In this document: piece after piece, positions 33,160 through 40,740 of the stretch
How positions within the stretch are numbered: position 1 is the stretch's first letter
Layout of the letters: every line of letters begins with the position of its first letter
Assembly (NCBI RefSeq): GCF_003626645.1
Contig: NZ_RBAM01000009.1
Coordinates: 186,001-250,000, forward strand
Origin: Streptomyces klenkii
GTDB taxonomy: Bacteria > Actinomycetota > Actinomycetes > Streptomycetales > Streptomycetaceae
Direction: 5' to 3'
DNA: 64,000 bases
Notes under the pieces: model-generated
Databases searched by the model: none
What the model saw: the letters and a program-made list of their open reading frames with translations, nothing else
What the model was told of the DNA's origin: nothing
Translations under genes and position numbers: made by a program

Positions 33160-34506
33160 TCAGCCCGCGGGAGCGGGGTGCACCGCCGGGGGCGCGGTCC
33201 GCGGGCCCAGCGCGCCGGTCAGGCGGTCGAAGGCCTCTTCCGCGCGGTGGTCCGGTACGGCCGACCGGTCCCAGGCCATGCGGACGAGCAGATCGGTGCC
33301 GTACGAGACGGAGACGGCGAACGGGGCCTGGACGGGGCGGCCGTCGACGTGGGTCTCGTGCCCCGTGGCGCCGCCGAGCCGCAGCGGCGGGCGGCGGCCG
33401 AGGTCCTCGAAGGTGAGGAGGCCGCCGAGCCGCCCGGACCAGGGCGCCCCGGCCCGCCTCGCCGCGTGGACGACCTCGTCGAACGGGGTGTCGGCGCGGT
33501 CGAGGTCGTCCCACCAGGCGGCGGCCCGACCCGCCGGGTCGCCGGCGTCCGCCGGGTGGGCGACCGTGTTGAGGAAGCAGCCGAGGACCGGGGCCGCGGC
33601 GGGCGGCCGCCCGCCCCACGGGTAGCCCAGCACCGGCACGGAGCCCGGGCCGTGGACCGTACGGGCGGCCGCCGCGCAGGCGTCCAGGAGGACGGGGAAG
33701 GCCGTGGCCCGCCCGCCGTCCGAGCCGATGGGGATCCGGCGCAGAGCCGTACCTGTACCGGAGTTTGGCGAAACGTCAGTCGTAGCAGGGCTGTTGCCGC
33801 GTATGCCGGACAGGCGCTGCGCCCAGTACGCGAGGGCGTCCGGGTGCGACGCACGCTCCTCGGCGGCGAGTTGCAGGTGGACGGCGTCGCGGTACGCGGC
33901 GAGGCCGTCGGCCGCCGCGTCCGCCGGTACGTCCCGGGGGCCGAGCCCGTCGCGGTAGGCGTCGGTGAGGCCGGCGGTGATCAGGCCCAGCGACTGCTCG
34001 TCGCAGGCGGCGTGGTCCAGGACCAGCGCGAGGAGGTCACGGTCGCCGCCGCCGGCTGTGCCGGCTGCATCGGTGGCGTCGGTTGCTTCGGTGGCGAGGA
34101 AGAACCGCAGCGGCGGCCCGTCGGCGGACCACTCGCTCAAGGTCCGCAGGAGGGCGTCGCGCGCCGTCTCGCCGGGGCGGGGCCGGACGCGCTCGACGTG
34201 CCCGGCGGGTGCGCCGGGCACTTGCAGCGGCACCCCGCGCAGCACCAGCTGCCGCGCCCGTAACGCCGGGTGCAGGGCGGCGAGACGGCCCGCGGCCGCC
34301 CGCAGCCGGTCCGGGTCGACCGACCCCGCGGGGAACGCGAAGAACAGCGGCACGAGCGTGGGCCGCCCCGCGGGGTCGAGCCGCCGGGCGAGCAGGAACC
34401 GGCGCTGGGCACCCGTGACGGGCAGGGCGCTGTCCTGGGCACCGGCGCCGTCGGTGAGGTGCCGGTAGCGGGCGAGGTAGGACGAAGTGATGTTGCCGGG
34501 TTGCAC
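33160..34506 (-). CDS. free-standing NRPS condensation-domain protein
   Basis: About 448 aa from GTG 34506, chosen because GGGAGG stands 5 bp upstream. The whole length is one condensation-domain fold: LPVTGAQRRFLLARRLDPAGRPTLVPLFFAF at the N-terminus, LDHAACDEQSLGLI at the active-site position (~163-170), ALAYWAQRLSG, and a C-terminal lobe with VLGCFLNTV and PFDEVV. The motif reads D-H-A-A-C-D-E instead of H-H-x-x-x-D-G: the second, catalytic His and the Asp remain, while the first His and the Gly are changed. It may supply the condensation activity missing from the A-T-A-T protein (inference). A TTA codon lies at 34261-34263. Confidence 0.8.
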   Translation of the reverse strand: MQPGNITSSYLARYRHLTDGAGAQDSALPVTGAQRRFLLARRLDPAGRPTLVPLFFAFPAGSVDPDRLRAAAGRLAALHPALRARQLVLRGVPLQVPGAPAGHVERVRPRPGETARDALLRTLSEWSADGPPLRFFLATEATDATDAAGTAGGGDRDLLALVLDHAACDEQSLGLITAGLTDAYRDGLGPRDVPADAAADGLAAYRDAVHLQLAAEERASHPDALAYWAQRLSGIRGNSPATTDVSPNSGTGTALRRIPIGSDGGRATAFPVLLDACAAAARTVHGPGSVPVLGYPWGGRPPAAAPVLGCFLNTVAHPADAGDPAGRAAAWWDDLDRADTPFDEVVHAARRAGAPWSGRLGGLLTFEDLGRRPPLRLGGATGHETHVDGRPVQAPFAVSVSYGTDLLVRMAWDRSAVPDHRAEEAFDRLTGALGPRTAPPAVHPAPAG

Positions 34507-34806
34507 GATGACCTCCCGTGCGGGTGGGTAGTTGTCGTTGCTGTTGCCGTACGACGGCGGAGTTCTGGTGCCTGGCCCGAGTCGTACGGGGCGGCGCCTT
34601 CGGCCGGTCGGGGCGTGCGTACAGCGGGAGGCCGCTCGATGGGGCGGGGCCGGCGGATGCACCCCGAGCCGGCCGGGCCCCGCCCCGCCGCCGGGCGCGT
34701 CCTTCGCCTCGCCTGCGCGACCACTGCGGTGGTTCCCGGCGCTCCCCGGCCGACGTCAGGCGCCGGCCCGAGGACAAGGTTCCCGGCGGTCGGCGACCGC
34801 GCCCCG
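34507..34806. other. 300-bp spacer inside the NRPS operon
   Basis: No coding region is supported. It contains an inverted repeat GGCCGGC (34648-34654)/GCCGGCC (34668-34674) with a 13-nt loop, which could attenuate transcription between the exporter gene and the NRPS genes. A promoter for the NRPS genes could also lie here, but no clear -10/-35 is visible. Confidence 0.4.
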
Positions 34807-36066
34807 TCAGCCCGTGGCCGCCTGCGCGGCCGGCAGGTCGCGCAGGCCGCGCAGCGGGGACGCCAGGAGCGGCACCGGCACCAGCAGGATCCCCGCGGCG
34901 CACACCCACACCGCCGTACGGGCCCCGGCCGCCTCCGCGACCGCCCCGCCCGCCAGCGCGCCGAGCGGCATCGTGCCCCACATCGTGAAGCGCAGCGTGG
35001 CGTTCATGCGGCCCAGCAGCTCGTCCGGGCAGAGCAGTTGGCGGAAGCTGACCTGGGCGACGTTGTAGACGACGGCGCCGAAGAAGACGACCGCGGACGC
35101 GAGGGCGAACCAGGCGGCGGACGCGCCCCGCCCGGACAGCGGCCACAGCAGCGCGAACGGGCCGGTGACCACCGTCGACAGCCAGATCACTCTCGCCTGG
35201 CCGACGGCGCGTGCGAGCGTTCCCGCGCACAGCGCACCGGCCAGGCCGCCGACGGCCGCGGCGGACATCATCAGGCCCATGACGCCCGGCGGCAGCTCCA
35301 GTACGCGCACCAGGAACACCGTCTGGACCGCCATGAGCATCGCGGTGAAGAAGTTCGCGAGCGCCGTGGCGCAGGCGATCATGCGCAGGACGGGGTGCCG
35401 GAAGACGAAGGCGAGCCCTTCCGCGACCTGGGCGCGCAGCGGCACGCCCGGCGCGGGGGCGGGCTCCGGCTCGCGGGCCCGTATGCCGCGCAGGAAGACG
35501 GCGGACAGCAGGTAGCCGAGCGCGTCGGCGAGCAGGGCGAAGGGCGCCCCGAGGAGCTGCACCAGGGCGCCGCCCAGCCCGGGGCCCGCCACCTGGGCGG
35601 ACGAACGGGCGGTCTCCAGGGCGCCGTTGCCCGGGACCAGCTGCTCGCGGGGGAGCAGGGACGGCAGGTAGCTCTGGTGCGCGATGTCGAAGAAGACGGT
35701 GGCCACGCCGGTGACCAGGGCGACCGCGTAGAGCTGCGCCATGGTGAGCGCTCCGGCCCAGGCGGCGAGCGGCAGGGTGGCCATCGCCGCGGCCCGGACG
35801 ACGTCGGCGCGGATGAGGACCGGCAGCCGGCGCATCCGGTCCAGCCACGCCCCGGCCGGCAGGCCGACCAGCAGGAACGCCGCGGTCTCGGCGGCCGTCA
35901 GCAGGCCGGCCTCCAGGGGGGAGGCGTCGAGCACGACCACGGCGACCAGCGGCAGCGCCACCACGGTCACCTGAGCGCCGATCTGGCTCACGGCGGCACC
36001 GGTCAGAAGTAGACGGAAGTCCCCATTCCGTAAGATGCCACCGCCATGAGTCTTCATTGACAACAT
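34807..36066 (-). CDS. MFS exporter at the head of the NRPS operon
   Basis: 419 aa from ATG 36066 (ATG 36057 is possible; neither has a ribosome site). About twelve hydrophobic segments: FRLLLTGAAVSQIGAQVTVVALPLVAVVVL opens the EntS/TMP_3-like N-terminus, GAWLDRMRRLPVLI is the motif A loop, and PDELLGRMNATLRF is in the C-terminal half. As first gene of the minus-strand NRPS unit it probably exports the product and gives self-protection. A TTA codon at 36031-36033 near the start would make its translation depend on bldA tRNA. Confidence 0.87.
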   Translation of the reverse strand: MLSMKTHGGGILRNGDFRLLLTGAAVSQIGAQVTVVALPLVAVVVLDASPLEAGLLTAAETAAFLLVGLPAGAWLDRMRRLPVLIRADVVRAAAMATLPLAAWAGALTMAQLYAVALVTGVATVFFDIAHQSYLPSLLPREQLVPGNGALETARSSAQVAGPGLGGALVQLLGAPFALLADALGYLLSAVFLRGIRAREPEPAPAPGVPLRAQVAEGLAFVFRHPVLRMIACATALANFFTAMLMAVQTVFLVRVLELPPGVMGLMMSAAAVGGLAGALCAGTLARAVGQARVIWLSTVVTGPFALLWPLSGRGASAAWFALASAVVFFGAVVYNVAQVSFRQLLCPDELLGRMNATLRFTMWGTMPLGALAGGAVAEAAGARTAVWVCAAGILLVPVPLLASPLRGLRDLPAAQAATG

Positions 36067-36097
36067 TTGGCAGACATTTGGGCATGACGTGGCCCTC

Positions 36098-36138
36098 AGT
36101 CAAAAATGACGGGCATTTTCGGTCATTACCATTCTCAA
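36098..36138 (-). promoter_or_regulatory. candidate promoter/operator region of the NRPS operon
   Basis: In this AT-rich patch the minus strand has TTGACT (36098-36103) as a possible -35. Its poor -10 (AAATGT, 36074-36079) would put the transcript start at the exporter ATG (leaderless). Overlapping it, AAAATG-N5-CATTTT (36103-36119) forms an inverted repeat, and TCATTACCATTCTCA (36123-36137) has an ATTCTCA arm like the right half of actinobacterial Zur sites. The regulator is unknown. Confidence 0.35.
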
Positions 36139-36339
36139 TATGGACAACTCCCGTCGGCCGTCCGGTGAACCGCCGATGCCTGTGATCTGAACGGCACTCG
36201 CTGTGACCTGCGGCGGCCCGGCCGGGCGCCCGGCGGGCACGGCACGGGGGGCTCCGCGGGGCTCACAGGACGAATGTCCGGTATTCGGTGTCCGCACACC
36301 GCAGAACGGCGCCCTCCGGATCCCTGGCATCATCGAGGG

Positions 36340-37029
36340 ATGTCTGAACTGATCATCGCCGCCTGTGACGGGGCTTCGAAGGGCAACCCGGGGCCCGCCG
36401 CCTGGGCCTGGGTCGTCGCCGACGCGACGGGCGCGCCCGAGCGCTGGGAGGCCGGCCCGCTGGGCAGGGCGACCAACAACATCGCGGAGCTGACCGCCCT
36501 GGAGCAGCTCCTGGAGGCCACGGACCCGGCCGTTCCGATGCAGGTGCGGATGGACTCGCAGTACGCGATGAACGCCGTGACCAAGTGGCTGCCCGGCTGG
36601 AAGCGCAACGGATGGAAGACCTCGTCCGGTTCGCCGGTCGCCAACCGCGAGCTCGTCATCCGCATCGACGAGCTCCTCGCGGGCCGCTCCGTCGAGTTCC
36701 GCTACGTGCCGGCCCACCAGGAGAACGGCGATCCGCTGAACGCGATCGCCGACCAGGCGGCCAGTGACGCGGCGGTGCAGCAGCAGGCGGCGGGCACCGC
36801 GCACGGGGCCGAGAGCCTGCCGGTGCCGGCGCCGCGCGAGCCCTCGGCGGCCCGGCGCACCGGGCCGCCGAAGAACCGCAAGCCGCGCTCTTCCGGGGCG
36901 GCCGGCGCGCCGACGATCAAGGCGAAGTTCGCGGGCCGCTGCCCGTGCGGGCAGTCCTACGCGGCCGGCGAGAAGATCTCCAAGAGTGAGCGCGGCTGGG
37001 GACACCCCGCCTGCGCCGCCACCGCGTAA
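36340..37029 (+). CDS. RNase HI-domain protein with cysteine-rich tail
   Basis: 229 aa from ATG 36340 (GAGG just upstream). Residues 1-140 are an RNase H fold with all acidic positions: ACDGASKGNPGP, NNIAELTALEQLL, VRMDSQYAMNAV and PLNAIADQAASDAA. WLPGWKRNGWKTSSGSPVANREL is the handle-like segment. A Pro/Arg-rich linker leads to GRCPCGQSYAAGEKI and GWGHPACA, a C-x-C...H-x-x-C group that may bind zinc. It should cleave RNA in RNA-DNA hybrids. It is divergent from the NRPS operon and probably unrelated to it. Confidence 0.88.
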   Translation: MSELIIAACDGASKGNPGPAAWAWVVADATGAPERWEAGPLGRATNNIAELTALEQLLEATDPAVPMQVRMDSQYAMNAVTKWLPGWKRNGWKTSSGSPVANRELVIRIDELLAGRSVEFRYVPAHQENGDPLNAIADQAASDAAVQQQAAGTAHGAESLPVPAPREPSAARRTGPPKNRKPRSSGAAGAPTIKAKFAGRCPCGQSYAAGEKISKSERGWGHPACAATA

Positions 37030-37305
37030 CCCCTCGCGTCCCGCGCAGGCCGCTATCGCCGCCGCCGCGGCGGACCGGCCGCGCCGGCGGTACGCCCGCC
37101 GCGGCTTCCGGGAGATCGGCCGCGTGCACGTCTTCGAGCGCGCGTAGGTGCGAGCCCGGTGGTGCGCGTGGGTCTGCCCGGGTTCCCGGGGCGACCCGGG
37201 CGCACCGCCGGGGTGGCTCAACCTGACCTATACATGTCCCCCGCCCGGTGGTGGCATGGGCCGCGCGCACCGCATCCCCGTGCACGGCAAGGGAAGGGGA
37301 ATCCC

Positions 37306-37953
37306 ATGTTCAGACCGGTGTTGACCGCCGGCGCGGCAGTGGCCCTGGTGGCCGCCGCGTCCTTCGCACCGTCGTCCGCATCGTCGGAGGGGGTGCCTCC
37401 GCCGGACAGGGTCGTCATCGACGTCGTGGCGGTCAACGGCTCGGGCTGCCCCGCGGGGACCGCCGCCGTGGCCGTGGCCCCCGACAACACGGCCTTCACG
37501 GTGACCTACAGCAAGTACCTCGCCCAGGTGGGCGTCGGCGCCAGGCCGACCGACTTCCGCAAGAACTGCCAGCTCGGCCTGAACGTCCACGTCCCGCAGG
37601 GCTTCACGTACGCCGTCGCCCAGGCGGACTACCGGGGCTTCGCGCACCTGGAGAGCGGCGCCACCGGCATGGAGCGGGCCAGCTACTACTTCCAGGGCAT
37701 GTCCCAGACGACCTCCGTGAGCCACCGCTTCGCGGGCCCGGTCAGCGACGACTGGGAGACGACGGACGTGACGGGCGCAGCCGACGTCGTCTACGCCCCC
37801 TGCGGCACGCAGCGCATCCTCAACGTCAACACCGAGCTCCGCGTGGGCTCCGGCAGCTCCGACCCGGCGACGACCACCAGCTTCATGACCATGGACTCGA
37901 CCGACGGCAGCGTCAGCACGGTCTACCACTTCTCGTGGAAGGAATGTCCCTGA
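37306..37953 (+). CDS. DUF4360 secreted protein, first of a tandem pair
   Basis: 215 aa from ATG 37306 behind AAGGGGA. A signal peptide (MFRPVLTAGAAVALVAAASFAPSSAS) precedes the DUF4360 domain: VVAVNGSGCPAGTAAVAVAPDNTAFTVTYSKY, DFRKNCQLGLNVHVPQGFTYAVAQADYRG, then VVYAPCGTQRILNVNTELRVG and a final KECP. Four conserved cysteines are present. Function is unknown; the family is secreted in actinobacteria and fungi. A closely similar copy follows 67 bp downstream, so this is a recent-looking duplication. Confidence 0.88.
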   Translation: MFRPVLTAGAAVALVAAASFAPSSASSEGVPPPDRVVIDVVAVNGSGCPAGTAAVAVAPDNTAFTVTYSKYLAQVGVGARPTDFRKNCQLGLNVHVPQGFTYAVAQADYRGFAHLESGATGMERASYYFQGMSQTTSVSHRFAGPVSDDWETTDVTGAADVVYAPCGTQRILNVNTELRVGSGSSDPATTTSFMTMDSTDGSVSTVYHFSWKECP

Positions 37954-38020
37954 CCGCTGACCGGCCGCCGCCGGCGGCCCGCGTCCGTCCGTGGAACCCG
38001 AAGCAGGGGGAGGTACCACC

Positions 38021-38671
38021 ATGTTGGGACCGGTGGCGATCGGCTGGGCCGCCGTAGCAATGCTCGCCGCTCCGGTGGCACCGTCACCGGCCTCCCCGTA
38101 CGGGGAGCCTCCGCCCGACCGGATCGTGATCGACGTCGTGGCGGTCAACGGCTCGGGCTGTCCCGCCGGGACGGCGAACGTAACGGTCTCTCCGGACAAT
38201 ACGGCGTTTACTATGACATACAGCGCATATTCCGCGCAGGTGGGCGTCGGCGCGAAGCCGACCGACTTCCGCAAGAACTGCCAGCTCAGCCTGAACGTCC
38301 ACGTCCCGCAGGGCTTCACCTACGCGGTCGCCAGCGCGGACTACCGGGGCTTCGCCCACCTGGAGAAGGGCGCCACCGGCCTGGAGCGGGCCAACTACTA
38401 CTTCCAGGGCATGCAGCAGACCACGTACGTGAACCACCACTTCACCGGACCGCTCCACGACAACTGGCAGGCGTCCGACACCACCGACATCGACGCACTG
38501 GTCTACGCCCCCTGCGGGGCGATCCGCTACTTCAACATCAACACGGAACTGCGCGTGGACGCCGGCACGTCGGACCCCACGCGCACCACCAGCTTCGTGG
38601 CGATGGACTCGACGGACGGCAGCATCAACACGCTCTACCACTTCGCCTGGAAGCAGTGTCCTCGCGGATGA
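38021..38671 (+). CDS. DUF4360 secreted protein, second of a tandem pair
   Basis: 216 aa from ATG 38021 with the strong ribosome site GGGGGAGG. Signal peptide MLGPVAIGWAAVAMLAAPVAPSPAS, then the same domain as the neighbour, with long identical stretches (IDVVAVNGSGCPAGTA, PTDFRKNCQL, NVHVPQGFTYAVA). The copies differ most in the signal peptide and near HHFTGPLHDNWQASDTTDI. All four cysteines are kept. Codons around 38180-38230 are less GC-biased than in the first copy (GTAACG, AATACGGCG, ACATACAGCGCATAT). Confidence 0.88.
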   Translation: MLGPVAIGWAAVAMLAAPVAPSPASPYGEPPPDRIVIDVVAVNGSGCPAGTANVTVSPDNTAFTMTYSAYSAQVGVGAKPTDFRKNCQLSLNVHVPQGFTYAVASADYRGFAHLEKGATGLERANYYFQGMQQTTYVNHHFTGPLHDNWQASDTTDIDALVYAPCGAIRYFNINTELRVDAGTSDPTRTTSFVAMDSTDGSINTLYHFAWKQCPRG

Positions 38672-38675
38672 ACGG

Positions 38676-38721
38676 CCGGTCGCCGATGACGGACCGGTCG
38701 CGGACGACCGGTCGCGGATGA
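38676..38721 (+). repeat. three copies of CCGGTCGCSGAYGA
   Basis: CCGGTCGCCGATGA (38676-38689), CCGGTCGCGGACGA (38694-38707) and CCGGTCGCGGATGA (38708-38721) lie between the convergent DUF4360 and response-regulator genes. The end of the DUF4360 gene (CTCGCGGATGA) looks like a fourth, partial copy. Confidence 0.6.
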
Positions 38722-38730
38722 CGCGCGGCC

Positions 38731-39411
38731 TCAGCAGCTCGCCGGCCGGACCAGCCCCGTCTCGTACGCGAAGACCGCGGCCTGCGTCCGGTCGCGCAGG
38801 CCCAGCTTGACCAGGATCCGGCTCACGTGGGTCTTCACGGTCTGCTCGGCCAGGAAGAGCCGGCCGGCGATCTCCGCGTTCGACAGGCCCTGCGCGACCA
38901 GGGACAGCACCTCCGTCTCGCGCTCGGTCAGGCTCCCCACCCGCGCCTTGAGCGGCGCGCGCGGGGCGCTCGTCATCCGGGAGAACTCGGAGATCAGCCG
39001 CTTGGTGATGCTCGGCGAGAGCAGCGCGTCGCCGGCCGCCACCACCCGCACCGCCTGCGCGAGGTCCGCCGCCGAGGCGTCCTTGAGCAGGAACCCCGAC
39101 GCGCCCGCGCGCAGCGCCTCGTACACGTACTCGTCGAGGTCGAACGTGGTCAGGACGAGGACCTTGGCGGTCGCGTCCGGCGCGCCGGTGATCCGGCGGG
39201 TCGCCTCGATGCCGCCGAGCTCCGGCATGCGGATGTCCATCAGGACGACGTCGGGCGCCAGCGCGGCGGCCTGGGCGACGGCGTCGAGGCCGTCCACGGC
39301 CTGGCCCACCACCTCGATCCCGGGCTCGGCGCCGAGCAGCACCGTGAAGCCCTGGCGGACCATCACCTGGTCGTCGGCTATCAGGACGCGGATGTCGCGG
39401 TCGGTCTTCAC
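38731..39411 (-). CDS. NarL/LuxR-type response regulator
   Basis: 226 aa from GTG 39411; its GTGA overlaps the kinase stop. Receiver domain with VLIADDQVMVRQGF (acidic pair) and DVVLMDIRMPELGG (phosphorylated Asp), VLVLTTFDLDEYVYEAL, and SGFLLKDA (conserved Lys). The C-terminal LuxR HTH is SLTERETEVLSLVAQGLSNAEIAGRLFLAEQTVKTHVSRILVKLGLRDRTQA. It is the partner of the kinase encoded just upstream. Confidence 0.95.
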   Translation of the reverse strand: MKTDRDIRVLIADDQVMVRQGFTVLLGAEPGIEVVGQAVDGLDAVAQAAALAPDVVLMDIRMPELGGIEATRRITGAPDATAKVLVLTTFDLDEYVYEALRAGASGFLLKDASAADLAQAVRVVAAGDALLSPSITKRLISEFSRMTSAPRAPLKARVGSLTERETEVLSLVAQGLSNAEIAGRLFLAEQTVKTHVSRILVKLGLRDRTQAAVFAYETGLVRPASC

Positions 39412-40739
39412 GGAGTGTCCTCGGCAGGGTCGACGGGAAGGACGGCGGTCACGTCGTAACCGCCGCTCGGGGTGGGGCCCACGGCCAGGTCGCCGCCCAG
39501 CATCGAGGCCCGCTCGCGCATGCCCAGCAGCCCGTGCCCGGCACCCCTCGGCGGCGGAACGGGCCCGTCCGGGGCGGAGTTGACGACCCGTACGGTCAGG
39601 CTGTCCGCCCCGTACCCGATCCCCACCTCCACCGACGCCCCGGGCGCGTGCCGCATCGCGTTGCTGAGCGCCTCCTGGACGATGCGGAACGCGGACAGCT
39701 CCACGCCCGGCGGCAGCGCGCGCCGCACCCCCGTGACCGAGACGGCGACGTCCGGACCGGCCGCACGGACCTTGCCGACCAGTTCGTCAAGCCGGTCGAG
39801 CGTGGGCTGCGGCGCGTGCCGCACCCCGTCGGCCCGGGCGTCCTCCGCGCGCAGCACGCCCAGGACCCGCCGCAGCTCCGCCAGGGCCTCCACGGCGTTC
39901 TCACGGATGCCCGCGAGGTTCTCCCGCAGCTCCGGCGTCGGATCCGCCACGAGGTGCGGGGCGACCTGCGCCTGAATGGAGATCACCGACATGTGGTGGG
40001 CGACGACGTCGTGCAGCTCGCGGGCGATCCGGTTGCGCTCCTCCAGCAGCGTGCGCCGGGCCCGCTCCTCCGCGGTGAGCACCTCCTGCTCGACCAGCCG
40101 CTCCTTGGCCGTCCGGCTGCTGCGCCGCGCGGCGCCGATCACCACCGCGATGACGAAGGCCATGGCGCCCCGGCTGACGACCTGGTTGTGCTCCTGCGTC
40201 GCCAGGAGCGTGTCCGCCATGCCCGACAGGACGGTGATGCCCAGCGCCACGACCGCGCTCTGCGGGCGGACGCGCAGCGCGAGGAGGAACAGCACGAGGG
40301 CGTGCAGGCTGATTCCGGCCACGTTCCAGGGCCACACCCTGCCGTGGTCGATCGTGTCCTCACCGATCAGCGCGGAGGCGGAGAGCAGGGCCGTCGACAG
40401 CCACCAGGCGGGCACCGGGCGCACCATGGCGAGGAGGACGACCGCCGTCTGGAGCACGATGACCAGCAGCCCGAGCTCCGTGTCCGCTCCGAACCTGCCG
40501 CGCTGGGCCTCGTTGGCGTTGAGCAGGCCCAGGAGCGCCGCGAGCAGGGCCAGGTGGAGGTGCGGCAGCCGGCCCAGGTACTGCCCGCGCGGCATCGGGT
40601 CGCGGGCCACCGACCAGAGGTCCTCGGCAACGGAGCGCGGGCCTTCCGCCCATGCCCTCCGCAGCGCTCTCAACAGTCGTCTTCCCACGTGCTTTCCGCC
40701 CCCCGTACGCTCTGCGCCTTCGGCGCTCAAAAGATCCAT
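39408..40739 (-). CDS. membrane sensor histidine kinase (HisKA_3 type)
   Basis: 443 aa from ATG 40739. An N-terminal sensor has about six transmembrane segments (~55-190). A short coiled coil leads to the HisKA_3 box ERNRIARELHDVVAHHMSVISIQAQ, where the His is phosphorylated. The HATPase ends with LSAFRIVQEALSNAMRHAPGAS (N box) and GHGLLGMRERASMLGG (G box). With no large extracellular loop, the signal is probably membrane-derived. Its start is one base after the acyltransferase stop, so the three genes form one operon. Confidence 0.93.
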   Translation of the reverse strand: MDLLSAEGAERTGGGKHVGRRLLRALRRAWAEGPRSVAEDLWSVARDPMPRGQYLGRLPHLHLALLAALLGLLNANEAQRGRFGADTELGLLVIVLQTAVVLLAMVRPVPAWWLSTALLSASALIGEDTIDHGRVWPWNVAGISLHALVLFLLALRVRPQSAVVALGITVLSGMADTLLATQEHNQVVSRGAMAFVIAVVIGAARRSSRTAKERLVEQEVLTAEERARRTLLEERNRIARELHDVVAHHMSVISIQAQVAPHLVADPTPELRENLAGIRENAVEALAELRRVLGVLRAEDARADGVRHAPQPTLDRLDELVGKVRAAGPDVAVSVTGVRRALPPGVELSAFRIVQEALSNAMRHAPGASVEVGIGYGADSLTVRVVNSAPDGPVPPPRGAGHGLLGMRERASMLGGDLAVGPTPSGGYDVTAVLPVDPAEDTP

Positions 40740-40740
40740 T

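Noticed and set aside
22094..36066. Assigning the operon to a named antibiotic or a specific amino-acid sequence
   Set aside because: Two of the three adenylation pockets match no code I can recall, and the C-T-R carrier has no own A domain. Only the compound class is proposed.
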